8,916 bases of DNA, taken from positions 1-8,916 of the forward strand of contig JAJZRT010000110.1 of assembly GCA_021802595.1 (NCBI GenBank). Reading direction: 5' to 3'. The notes beneath the pieces are model-generated. The model was not told the origin of the DNA. It made no database searches and saw only the letters and a list, made by a program, of their open reading frames with translations. This DNA is from Pseudomonadota bacterium. GTDB taxonomy: Bacteria; Pseudomonadota; Gammaproteobacteria; Burkholderiales; Thiobacillaceae. Of this stretch, positions 1-6,600 are shown in pieces. A program made the position numbers and the translations under genes. Each line of letters starts with the position of its first letter. Within the stretch, counting starts at the first letter, position 1.

Positions 1-1
1 G

Positions 2-196
2 GCAGGGGAAGACCCCGCTTCCTGGCTCGAAAAAGCCCAACCATCCGATGAAAATGACATTCCCATCACGATTCCGTCTCGATTTCAGTTCGCCGCATCT
101 TGCGGTGGCTTATTCAGCGCTTCCCTAGGCAAGCATTCGCTGTTCCCATGCCACAGAAAATACCGCGGGTATCGTCGATACTCCACTCCCATGTAG
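2..196 (+). other. Open reading frame entering from the left edge (uncertain)
   Basis: The second frame is open from the left edge to a TAG at 194-196, giving about 64 residues that begin AGEDPASWLEKAQPSDENDI. The first 30 or so residues, up to about base 91, read like a soluble acidic protein end. The rest is Cys/Arg/Tyr-rich and less protein-like. A third frame is also open from the edge to a TAG near 124-126, so choosing between frames is weak. The frame overlaps the start of the membrane-protein gene by about 50 bases. It may be the true C-terminus of an upstream gene, or the upstream gene may continue into the membrane-protein frame after a frameshift near 85-100. No function is recognised. 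Confidence 0.25.
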
Positions 197-648
197 AACT
201 TCAGAAAGAGCGCGAAGCGATCGATGCGCTCGAAGTTGAGATTCGGCATCAAATGCGAACGATCTCAGATTTTCTGGAGACAATATCGTCGAATCCGGAA
301 TCGTCTAAAGCGATTACATGGGCATTGATGATGGTGGCAGCCCTATTTTTGGTTGGCGTAGTCTATCCACTAAGCTTCCTGCCAACGCCGAACTCTTGGA
401 CACCCGCATTGGAAATAGCGGGCTTCTGGGACCGTGCATTTTCATTGCGAGGTATTTTGCTGATGATTGTATCGGCGATCTTTCTTGCCGCGCTCGCAAT
501 GTTTGCGCTCATGAATCAGCACATGCGCTACTCGCCTGAGGAGATTCAGGCACTGGAGAAGTTTACTCGGATAGAGACGTACTCTGAGTACTTCGCGATC
601 GCTGAGGAGAACGAGAGAGTAGCCCACGAAAAGGTCCAGCCTCAATAA
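148..648 (+). CDS. Hypothetical protein with two predicted membrane helices
   Basis: This is a 166-residue protein if the ATG at 148 is used; a TTG at 100 would add 16 residues, and neither start has a good ribosome binding site. Residues about 15-50 are charged and helical, possibly a short coiled coil (HVELQKEREAIDALEVEI). Two hydrophobic helices follow, at about 56-78 (ITWALMMVAALFLVGVVYPL) and 102-122 (GILLMIVSAIFLAALAMFAL). A charged C-terminal tail (about 125-166) contains an EEIQALEKF segment. It should be an inner-membrane protein with both ends on the same side. I do not recognise the family. Its codon use is AT-richer than the genes to the right, suggesting separate acquisition. The stop lies 20 bp before the insertion sequence, which therefore does not interrupt this frame. 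Confidence 0.6.
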   Translation: MPQKIPRVSSILHSHVELQKEREAIDALEVEIRHQMRTISDFLETISSNPESSKAITWALMMVAALFLVGVVYPLSFLPTPNSWTPALEIAGFWDRAFSLRGILLMIVSAIFLAALAMFALMNQHMRYSPEEIQALEKFTRIETYSEYFAIAEENERVAHEKVQPQ

Positions 649-668
649 ACATCGACTAGAGTCTGCTT

Positions 669-683
669 CTAGGGACACACTGA
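669..683 (+). repeat. Left terminal inverted repeat of the IS
   Basis: CTAGGGACACACTGA matches the complement of 1876-1890 over 15 of 15 bases. Similarity falls off inward. The first four bases, CTAG, may be target duplication rather than element sequence. Confidence 0.88.
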
Positions 684-758
684 TTTATTCCGCAGCGATT
701 GGCCCGAAGCAATCGCTTTGGGATAATCGATACGGCGAGAATTGAACGAGAACCCGGC

Positions 759-1742
759 ATGCAACGAAGCTTTTCCGACCTGGAGTACGCGGCGAAGAAG
801 AAGGTGACGCGCCGCGACCGGTTTCTGGCCGAGATCGAGGCGGTGACGCCGTGGCCGGAGCTGATCGCGGCGATCGAGCCGTTCTACCCCAAGGGCGGCG
901 GACGCGGTCGGCCGCCGATCGGCGTGGAGCGGATGCTGCGCATGTACATTGCCCAGCAATGCTTTGGGCTCTCCGACGCGGGTGCCGAGGACGCGATCTA
1001 CGACAGCCAGGCCATTCGGGGCTTTGTCGGCATCAACCTGGTCCGGGAAGCGGCGCCGGATGCCACGACCCTTTTGAAATTCCGTCGCCTGCTCGAAGAG
1101 CACCAACTGACCGAGCGCATCTTCACGACAATTAACGCCTATCTGGCCGAAAAGGGGCTCTTGCTCCGGGAAGGCACGGTGGTGGACGCCACGATCATTG
1201 CCGCGCCCAGCTCGACCAAGAACCAGAGTGAAGGGCGCGATCCCGAGATGCATCAGACCAAGAAGGGCAACGAGTGGCACTTCGGCATGAAGGCTCATAT
1301 TGGTGCCGATGCTCAGTCTGGACTGGTACATACCCTGGTGACCACCGCCGCCAACGTCAATGACGTCACGCAAGCCCACAAGTTGCTGCATGGCAAAGAG
1401 ACGCGGGCCTTTGGCGATGCCGGCTACCAAGGCGTGGAAAAACGGGAAGAGAACAAAGACCGTACGGTGAAGTGGTTTGTCGCGCTGCGGCCAGGCAAGC
1501 GCCGCGCGTTGCCCGATACCGAACTGGGCCGGCTGGACGAGGAGATCGAGAAGCTCAAGGCCAGCATCCGGGCCAAGGTCGAGCATCCGTTCCACTTCGT
1601 CAAGAACCTGTTCGGGCATAAGAAGAACCGCTACTGGGGATTGGCCAAGAACACCGCTCAACTCTTCACGCTGTTTGCGCTGGCCAATCTGGTGATCGCC
1701 AAGCGGCGATTGTTCGCGCTCGACGCCCAAGGTGCGTCCTGA
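759..1742 (+). CDS. IS5-family DDE transposase
   Basis: This is the transposase that moves the surrounding insertion sequence by cut-and-paste through an RNase H-like DDE core. The ATG at 759 gives 327 residues beginning MQRSFSDLEYAAKKK, the usual start of this family. A TTG at 699 would add 20 residues lying close to the left terminal repeat and is less likely. The N-terminal part (about 30-110, with the GGGRGRPPIGVERMLRMY segment) is the conserved IS5 N-terminal domain (DUF772-like). The catalytic triad is visible: D143 in VVDATIIAAPSS, D220 in FGDAGYQG, and E275 in the R-x3-E-x6-K signature (RAKVEHPFHFVK) of IS4/IS5 transposases. Length is normal for the family and no frameshift is seen, so it is probably functional. 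Confidence 0.93.
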   Translation: MQRSFSDLEYAAKKKVTRRDRFLAEIEAVTPWPELIAAIEPFYPKGGGRGRPPIGVERMLRMYIAQQCFGLSDAGAEDAIYDSQAIRGFVGINLVREAAPDATTLLKFRRLLEEHQLTERIFTTINAYLAEKGLLLREGTVVDATIIAAPSSTKNQSEGRDPEMHQTKKGNEWHFGMKAHIGADAQSGLVHTLVTTAANVNDVTQAHKLLHGKETRAFGDAGYQGVEKREENKDRTVKWFVALRPGKRRALPDTELGRLDEEIEKLKASIRAKVEHPFHFVKNLFGHKKNRYWGLAKNTAQLFTLFALANLVIAKRRLFALDAQGAS

Positions 1743-1875
1743 GAGGGGAAACGTCATGGCCAACCCGCAAATCCGCCCCATTTCCCCCGGCAAGCGAAAG
1801 CATTTCACCCGCTTTTGGCCAGGTGCATCGAATTCGAAGGTCAGGACGGTCCGCAGCATCAGAAAACCGATTTGT

Positions 1876-1890
1876 TCAGTGTGTCCCTAG
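1876..1890 (-). repeat. Right terminal inverted repeat of the IS
   Basis: TCAGTGTGTCCCTAG is the exact complement of the left end at 669-683. About 130 bp separate it from the transposase stop; that stretch has no convincing gene. Confidence 0.88.
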
Positions 1891-1974
1891 CAGGTGGCAG
1901 CCTATGGAAGCCATTCGTGATCGGCATCGCTGATCAATATCATCAAAACATACTGAAAGCTCGACTTCAAATGA

Positions 1975-2009
1975 CAAACCCCGGTCCTCGCAAGAGGAAC
2001 CGGGGTTTG
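1975..2009 (-). terminator. Hairpin terminator of the cytosine methyltransferase gene
   Basis: CAAACCCCGGTCCTC (1975-1989) pairs with GAGGAACCGGGGTTTG (1994-2009) around a GCAA loop, giving about 15 bp with one bulged base. It begins 2 bases after the minus-strand stop codon at 2012-2014. On the minus strand the stem is followed by GTCATTTGAAG, only moderately T-rich, but the stem itself ends in TTT. The stretch between the IS and this hairpin (1891-1974) shows no gene. The stem could also act on plus-strand transcripts leaving the IS. Confidence 0.8.
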
Positions 2010-2011
2010 CG

Positions 2012-3421
2012 TTATCCCACTGCGCCAGCGATCATCTGGTTTTGCAGCGGTATGTGAATGGCGCCACATGCTTTGAGTGCCGCGCCAATCAGTCTGCCCA
2101 CAACCCTGAACGGTTCGTAGCAGATCGACTGTCCAAGCAGCTCATGCGCCAGCGTGCGCGACAAGCCGGACACGAGGCGCTCAGGGATGCCCTTGATCCT
2201 GGCGTGCTCAGCCGGCGTGAACTGCCTGAGCAGGTCGGGATTGCTGGGATGCTGGAGCTTCGGGTCGGTCGACCGGACCTTCGCGTAACCTTTTGTGATC
2301 GTCGGACACTTGGTGTCGAACGCAGTCACGATCTGCATGGCGAAGCCCTTGCCTTCCACTTTGTCGCGCTCCTGCTTGGCCTTGAGACCTTCCATCCGAC
2401 TCCAGCACGAAGCATCCTCGGAAACCGGGTCAAGGATATCCCCGATCCGGCGCTCGCACCTTTCCGGACGCGCCAGCGAAGAGAAGTCGAAAGACAGTCC
2501 CTTCGTGACCGCTACCATGCACATCCGCTCTCGATGCTCCAAGGCGTTCCAGTCCGCGGCTTGCAGCACTTCCACATGGAGGTCGTACCCGAAGTCGCGC
2601 AGCTGGTTGCGCAGGATGCACATGGACGCCGAGGTCAGGTACTGCTTGACGTTCTCCAATAGGATCACGGCGGGTTGTACCTTGGCGATAATGGAGAGGA
2701 ACGGCACCACGAGATGCCCAACATCGGGATGGGCCTCCGGGTGTTCCAGACTGCGCTTGGCGCGGCCGGCCACCGATGCTCCGCTACAAGGAAGGCCAGC
2801 CTCCAGCACCTCGACCTTGGGCAGATGGTTCATGGCCCAGGCATCGAAGGCCAGTTCCTGCATCGGCGCGGCGAGTGGGATGGTATCGCCGTCCCAGGAA
2901 TCGTTGCATTCCGACGCCTGATCAAGCAATTCCGCTCGAATCTCATTGGCAAACGCCAGCTTCGACGCGATGCCGGCATCCTTGAGCCCGGAGTGCAGGG
3001 CATGCGTGAGCACGCCGCCGCCATGGGAGAGAGAACCGATCTGAATCGGCTCACCGCTCTCCAGCTTGCTCTTGAGGCGGTCCAGCCGTTCCCTGACCGC
3101 GATCTCGCTGGACAGGGGCAGGATGAAAATCCTGCCTTGCTGTACGACCACGCGGACCGCCTCGATGCCCTCGAACACCGACAACAGCTCCATGGAATTG
3201 ATGTCGATGACCGGGATTTCCTTCTCGCCTTTCAGCTTGCGGGAGACGATGCGGCAGCCTGTCTCAGATAATTCAAGCACCAGCATCTGCTTCTCAAGAT
3301 CCTTCTTGGCTGCAAATCGCTTTCCGGGAAAAAAGCCTCCCATGAGCGCCTTGATGCCTTCGAGCCACAACCGCGGACGCCCGCGATGGTGGCCGATTCT
3401 CGTTACTTCGTACGATTTCAT
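2012..3421 (-). CDS. DNA cytosine-5 methyltransferase with SymE-like N-terminal extension
   Basis: This 469-residue protein should transfer a methyl group from S-adenosylmethionine to C5 of cytosine in a specific DNA site. Motif IV with the catalytic cysteine is GLPCSGAS (C212), motif VI is LLENVK (256-258), motif VIII is EHRERMCMVAV (295-305), and motifs IX/X are RQFTPAEHARIKGIP (399-413) and GQSICYEPFRVVGRLIG (430-446). The target recognition region would be about 310-398. Motif I is unusual: IGSLSHGGGVLTHAL (128-142) instead of the common DLFxGxGG. Residues 1-125 are an extension; RPRLWLEGIKALMGGFFPGK followed by a short beta-rich stretch resembles the SymE/AbrB-like fold (tentative). The ATG at 3421 is preceded by GGAGG with 5-base spacing. 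No restriction endonuclease lies beside it. A structured leader precedes it and a terminator follows the stop directly. Confidence 0.88.
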   Translation of the reverse strand: MKSYEVTRIGHHRGRPRLWLEGIKALMGGFFPGKRFAAKKDLEKQMLVLELSETGCRIVSRKLKGEKEIPVIDINSMELLSVFEGIEAVRVVVQQGRIFILPLSSEIAVRERLDRLKSKLESGEPIQIGSLSHGGGVLTHALHSGLKDAGIASKLAFANEIRAELLDQASECNDSWDGDTIPLAAPMQELAFDAWAMNHLPKVEVLEAGLPCSGASVAGRAKRSLEHPEAHPDVGHLVVPFLSIIAKVQPAVILLENVKQYLTSASMCILRNQLRDFGYDLHVEVLQAADWNALEHRERMCMVAVTKGLSFDFSSLARPERCERRIGDILDPVSEDASCWSRMEGLKAKQERDKVEGKGFAMQIVTAFDTKCPTITKGYAKVRSTDPKLQHPSNPDLLRQFTPAEHARIKGIPERLVSGLSRTLAHELLGQSICYEPFRVVGRLIGAALKACGAIHIPLQNQMIAGAVG

Positions 3422-3423
3422 TG

Positions 3424-3450
3424 GAGCCTCCAGCAGAAGACCGGAGGCTC
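3424..3450 (-). promoter_or_regulatory. Hairpin sequestering the Shine-Dalgarno of the cytosine methyltransferase gene
   Basis: On the minus strand GAGCCTCC pairs perfectly with GGAGGCTC across an 11-base loop (GGTCTTCTGCT). The 3' arm holds the GGAGG that lies 5 bases before the ATG at 3421, so folding would hide the ribosome binding site. A 30-codon reading frame starting with an ATG at 3510 runs through this hairpin and stops at a TGA overlapping the gene's start (ATGA). The methylase-helicase gene has a hairpin in the same place. Confidence 0.6.
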
Positions 3451-3453
3451 TGC

Positions 3454-3481
3454 CCCACCGGGACAGAAGGACCCCGGCGGG
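3454..3481 (-). promoter_or_regulatory. GC-rich leader hairpin upstream of the Shine-Dalgarno hairpin
   Basis: On the minus strand CCCGCCGGG pairs with CCCGGTGGG (9 bp with one G-U) around GTCCTTCTGT. It lies 3 bases before the Shine-Dalgarno hairpin and corresponds in order to the 16-bp stem at 8616-8651 in the other leader. No T tract follows, so it is not a simple terminator. Confidence 0.5.
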
Positions 3482-3624
3482 TTATGAACGACGGCCGCGT
3501 ATCCAGCCATCTCCTGAATGCTGTTTGTTTCAAGCGGCCAGCTACCGCTTCCGCCGTCGGCCAGGCCGACAGATGAAAAACCTGCTTTCCCAAACGCTCT
3601 CGATGTGAAAGCGCTTAGAAAAGC

Positions 3625-3646
3625 CCCCGCGCCTCGCGGCGCGGGG
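3625..3646 (-). terminator. Terminator of the methylase-helicase gene
   Basis: CCCCGCGCC and GGCGCGGGG form a perfect 9-bp GC stem with a 4-base loop. On the minus strand the stem begins 13 bases after the TGA at 3660-3662 and is followed by GCTTTTCT, the classic intrinsic terminator layout. The same two 9-base arms recur in the terminator at 8799-8818. The T tract is also the 5' arm of a following 15-bp stem (3584-3624), which is unusual. Confidence 0.85.
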
Positions 3647-3659
3647 AAATGCTGAACTG

Positions 3660-6600
3660 TCAGGCGGCCTCGGAAGCTTCCGCTTCCTCGGCTGCTGCCA
3701 GATCGCCCTTTGTGAGATCGAGTGCTGCATCGATCTCACGCTGGCGCTGCTGGAGCCAGGTCAGCCGCTCCGCCTTGTCGAATGGCTTCGCGACCTCGAT
3801 CAGGATGTCGGCCATGCGCTTTTCCGTCCGGGCCAGGTGCTCGCGTTCCTCTTCGAGCACCAATTCCATCTGGTGCAGCGTGTTCTCCAACACCTTGACG
3901 AAGCCGATCGGGGTTTCCGCCCGGCCTGCCTCGTAGTCGATGCCACCGCGGATAAGGAGCCGCTTGCCGAATTCCCGGATTTCTGCCGCCTTCACGACAA
4001 TCGGAAAACCAGCGAGCCGGCCAATGACCCGCTCACTGCCGTAGCGAACCCCATGCACTGCATGAAGGATTGCCTTCCCGGCTTCTGTCCGGTCCGTGTG
4101 CCGCTTGCCCTCGATCTCGATGGCGAAACGATTGCCGGACACGTTCTGGCGGACCGCGATGTCGGCCTCGATTGCGGCGATCCGTTGCTGGATCGTCTCG
4201 ATACGCTTTGGTAGCGCGGCCAACTCTTGCTTGTTTCGCCATTGCTGCTGATCCCACTGGGATTTGAGCAGCGACAGCTTGGCAAGCTCGGTATCGACGC
4301 CGGCTTTCTCCAGTACAAGTGGATTGCCCGACGCCAAGGCTTTTACCTCCGCATAGGACAGGGCCGCGAGTTCCACGTCCTCGGCGCTGCGCATGCCGGT
4401 GTCCCCCTGCATGACCTGAGCGATGAAACGGGCCTTGGTCTCTAGGGTTTGCCAGATATACGCATCGAAGCTCCCTTCGGTGACGTAGCGGTAGATTCGC
4501 ACTTCCTCGTTCAGGTTGCCCTGCCGAATGATGCGGCCCTCCCGCTGCTCCACATCAGCCGGACGCCAGGGGGCATCCAGGTGATGCAGCGCCACCAGGC
4601 GCGTCTGGACGTTTGTGCCGACTCCCATCTTGCCGGTACTACCCAGCAAGATGCGGACGCGTCCGTCGCGCACGGCCTTGAAAAGCTCCTCCTTGGCGGA
4701 ATCGCTATCAAAGTCGTGAATGAACGCGATCTCCGCGCCAGGGACGCCCATCTCGACCAGCTTGTGGCGCAGGTCTTGATAGACACTGAACCGGCCATCG
4801 GACTGGGGCGTCGACAGATCGCAGAACACGATCTGCGTTCCCTTGAAGCCGGCCGTCTCGACCCATACCCCACGCACCGTTTGAGCACACAGGTTGACCT
4901 TGCTCCCATCGTGGTCGCAGGCGAATGGATCGATGAGCCGCATGTCCAACGCAGCCTTGCGGCCGTCGTTGGTCACCGCCAGCATATTGTCTTCGGAAGG
5001 GCCTACCAGCCCGTTCCTGATTTTTTCCGCCCGCTCCACTAGGGTTTGGACGTAGGCCTTGAGGTCGTTAGTCGGCTTCGCTGTCACCGTCTCCTTGCAG
5101 GCTTTCGGCACCGGAAGATTCAGCATTTCCGCCGTGCGAATATCTGCGACCTCCCTGAACATGGACATCAATTCAGGGAGATTCACGAACCGCGCAAAAC
5201 GGGTTTGCATCCGGTAGCCGCTGCCGTCCGGAGCCAGCTCAAGCGCCGTTACCGACTCGCCGAAATTTCCGGCCCAGGTGTCGAACATCCCTACCTGGTT
5301 GGCCTCCAACGTCTTGGGCTGCAAGTACCGTTGCATGACCCACATTTCGGCCATGCTGTTCGATACCGGCGTTCCCGTGGCGAAAACAACTCCAGCCCTG
5401 CCCCGGTGCCTTTCCATGACGTAGCGTGTCTTGACGAACATATCGAATGCCCGTTCCGAATTGCTGTTGGGCAATCCAGCGACACGCGTCATCTTGGTGA
5501 AGCGCCAAAGGTTCTTGAACAGGTGCGCCTCGTCAATGAACAGCCAGTCGATGCCAAGATCTTCGAAGGTCAGAAGATCGTCCTTCTTTTCCCTCCCGGA
5601 CAGCTTGGCCAGCTTGGCCTCCCAAGCCTTCTTGGCCCGGGCGAGCTCCTTGACGATGCGGTTGCCGCGATCCTGCTTCTCGGCGCGGATGGCGTCCTCG
5701 ATGACGGCGATCTCGTCCTCGATGTACTGCTCCATGAACTGGTCGCTCATCTTGAGGCGCTCGAACGACGCATGCGTGATGAGCACCCCGTCCCAGTCGC
5801 CGGTAGCGATCCGTGACATGAGCGCCCTGCGTTTGTCGCCCTGGAGATCATCCTTGCCAGCCATCAGTATGTTGGCGCCCGGATAGGCCCGCAGGAACTC
5901 GGCAGCGAACTGTTCCAGCATGTGGTTCGGCACCACATACATGGGCTTGCCCGCCTTTCCGAGACGTCGCAGCTCCATGCCTGCACAGATCATGGTCAGG
6001 GTCTTTCCGGCCCCAACCACGTGCCCAAGCAAGGTATTTTTGCCACTGGCCACGATGCGCCAGATGGCATCCCGCTGATGGTCATGCAGCCGGTACACCT
6101 GGGAGAATCCAGGCAGCACCAGATGCCGGCCATCGAACCGACGCGGAACGACGCAGTTGAACTGATCGTTGTACAGCCTTACTAGTCTCTGCGACCTCGC
6201 TTCATCGATCCACAGCCACTCGACAAACGTCTCCTTGAGCAGCTGCTGTTTCTCGCGGGCGGCGATGGTCTCCACCTGGTTGACCACACGCTTGTCGCGA
6301 TCCTGTGGATGCGGGTCGTAGATCGTCGGCACCATCTGGTTGAGCGCCTGCTCGAATAGCCAGACAGCGTTCGCCCGCTGGGTGCCATACGTCTGTGTCG
6401 CAGCCACCGACGACTTGGTATGCCAGTCAGGTTCCACATGCCATGCTCCGGCCGTCGCGCTGAACGACACCCGGTTCTCTTCTGCCTCCAGGATTTCGTT
6501 CAGGAACGCCTCGTAGTCGCTCGTCGGGATCCAGGTGGACCCGATTCGCGCTCCGATTTCGTGAGGCGTCAGATCGGCCGGAATGACCGCTTCCAACGCT

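Larger units (their letters stand above)
669..1890 (+). mobile_element. IS5-family insertion sequence, apparently complete
   Basis: The element is about 1.2 kb, bounded by perfect 15-bp inverted repeats CTAGGGACACACTGA at 669-683 and its complement at 1876-1890. It holds one DDE transposase on the plus strand. CTAG is present at both outer ends. IS5-group elements usually duplicate a 4-bp YTAR/CTAG target, so the element proper may be 673-1886 (1214 bp) with CTAG as target duplication; the sequence alone cannot separate duplication from repeat. It sits in the gap between a plus-strand gene ending at 648 and the terminator of the minus-strand methyltransferase, so no recognisable gene is broken. 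The frame and both ends are intact, suggesting recent or still-competent transposition. Confidence 0.9.
3422..3624 (-). promoter_or_regulatory. Structured leader region, copy A (before the cytosine methyltransferase)
   Basis: This 200-base stretch has no convincing gene. Read on the minus strand it contains in order: a 15-bp stem GCTTTTCTAAGCGCT/AGCGTTTGGGAAAGC (3610-3624 with 3584-3598, three G-U pairs, 11-base loop); GTCGGCC-T-GGCCGAC (3556-3570); AAGCGG-TAGCTGG-CCGCTT (3532-3550); AAACAAACAGCATTCAG; GATGGC/GCCGTC (3490-3511, one G-U pair); TTCATAACCCGCC; then the two hairpins at 3454-3481 and 3424-3450. Every element has a counterpart in the same order in 8580-8800. The conserved loop and changed stems suggest selection on RNA structure. 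I see no confident -35/-10 promoter; one may lie in the A-rich stretch near 3520-3531. Confidence 0.6.

Noticed and set aside
669..1859. Long minus-strand reading frame (396 codons) covering the insertion sequence
   Set aside because: It is antisense to a well-recognised transposase with catalytic residues and its translation shows no family features. GC-rich genes commonly throw long open frames on the opposite strand.
1756..1890. 44-codon frame in the tail of the IS, running through the right inverted repeat
   Set aside because: It has no recognisable domain and ends on the repeat itself; it is probably incidental in the IS tail.
3482..3620. Sigma-70 promoter for the cytosine methyltransferase gene
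   Set aside because: TTGAAA near 3530-3535 and TTGGGA near 3588-3593 lack a -10 box at suitable spacing, so no promoter is called.
4449..5042. Plus-strand frames of 190-310 codons opposite the methylase-helicase (also 5046-5816, 6420-7175 and 7236-8177)
   Set aside because: All are antisense to a continuous 1639-codon gene with helicase and methylase motifs; their translations have no motifs and no ribosome binding sites.
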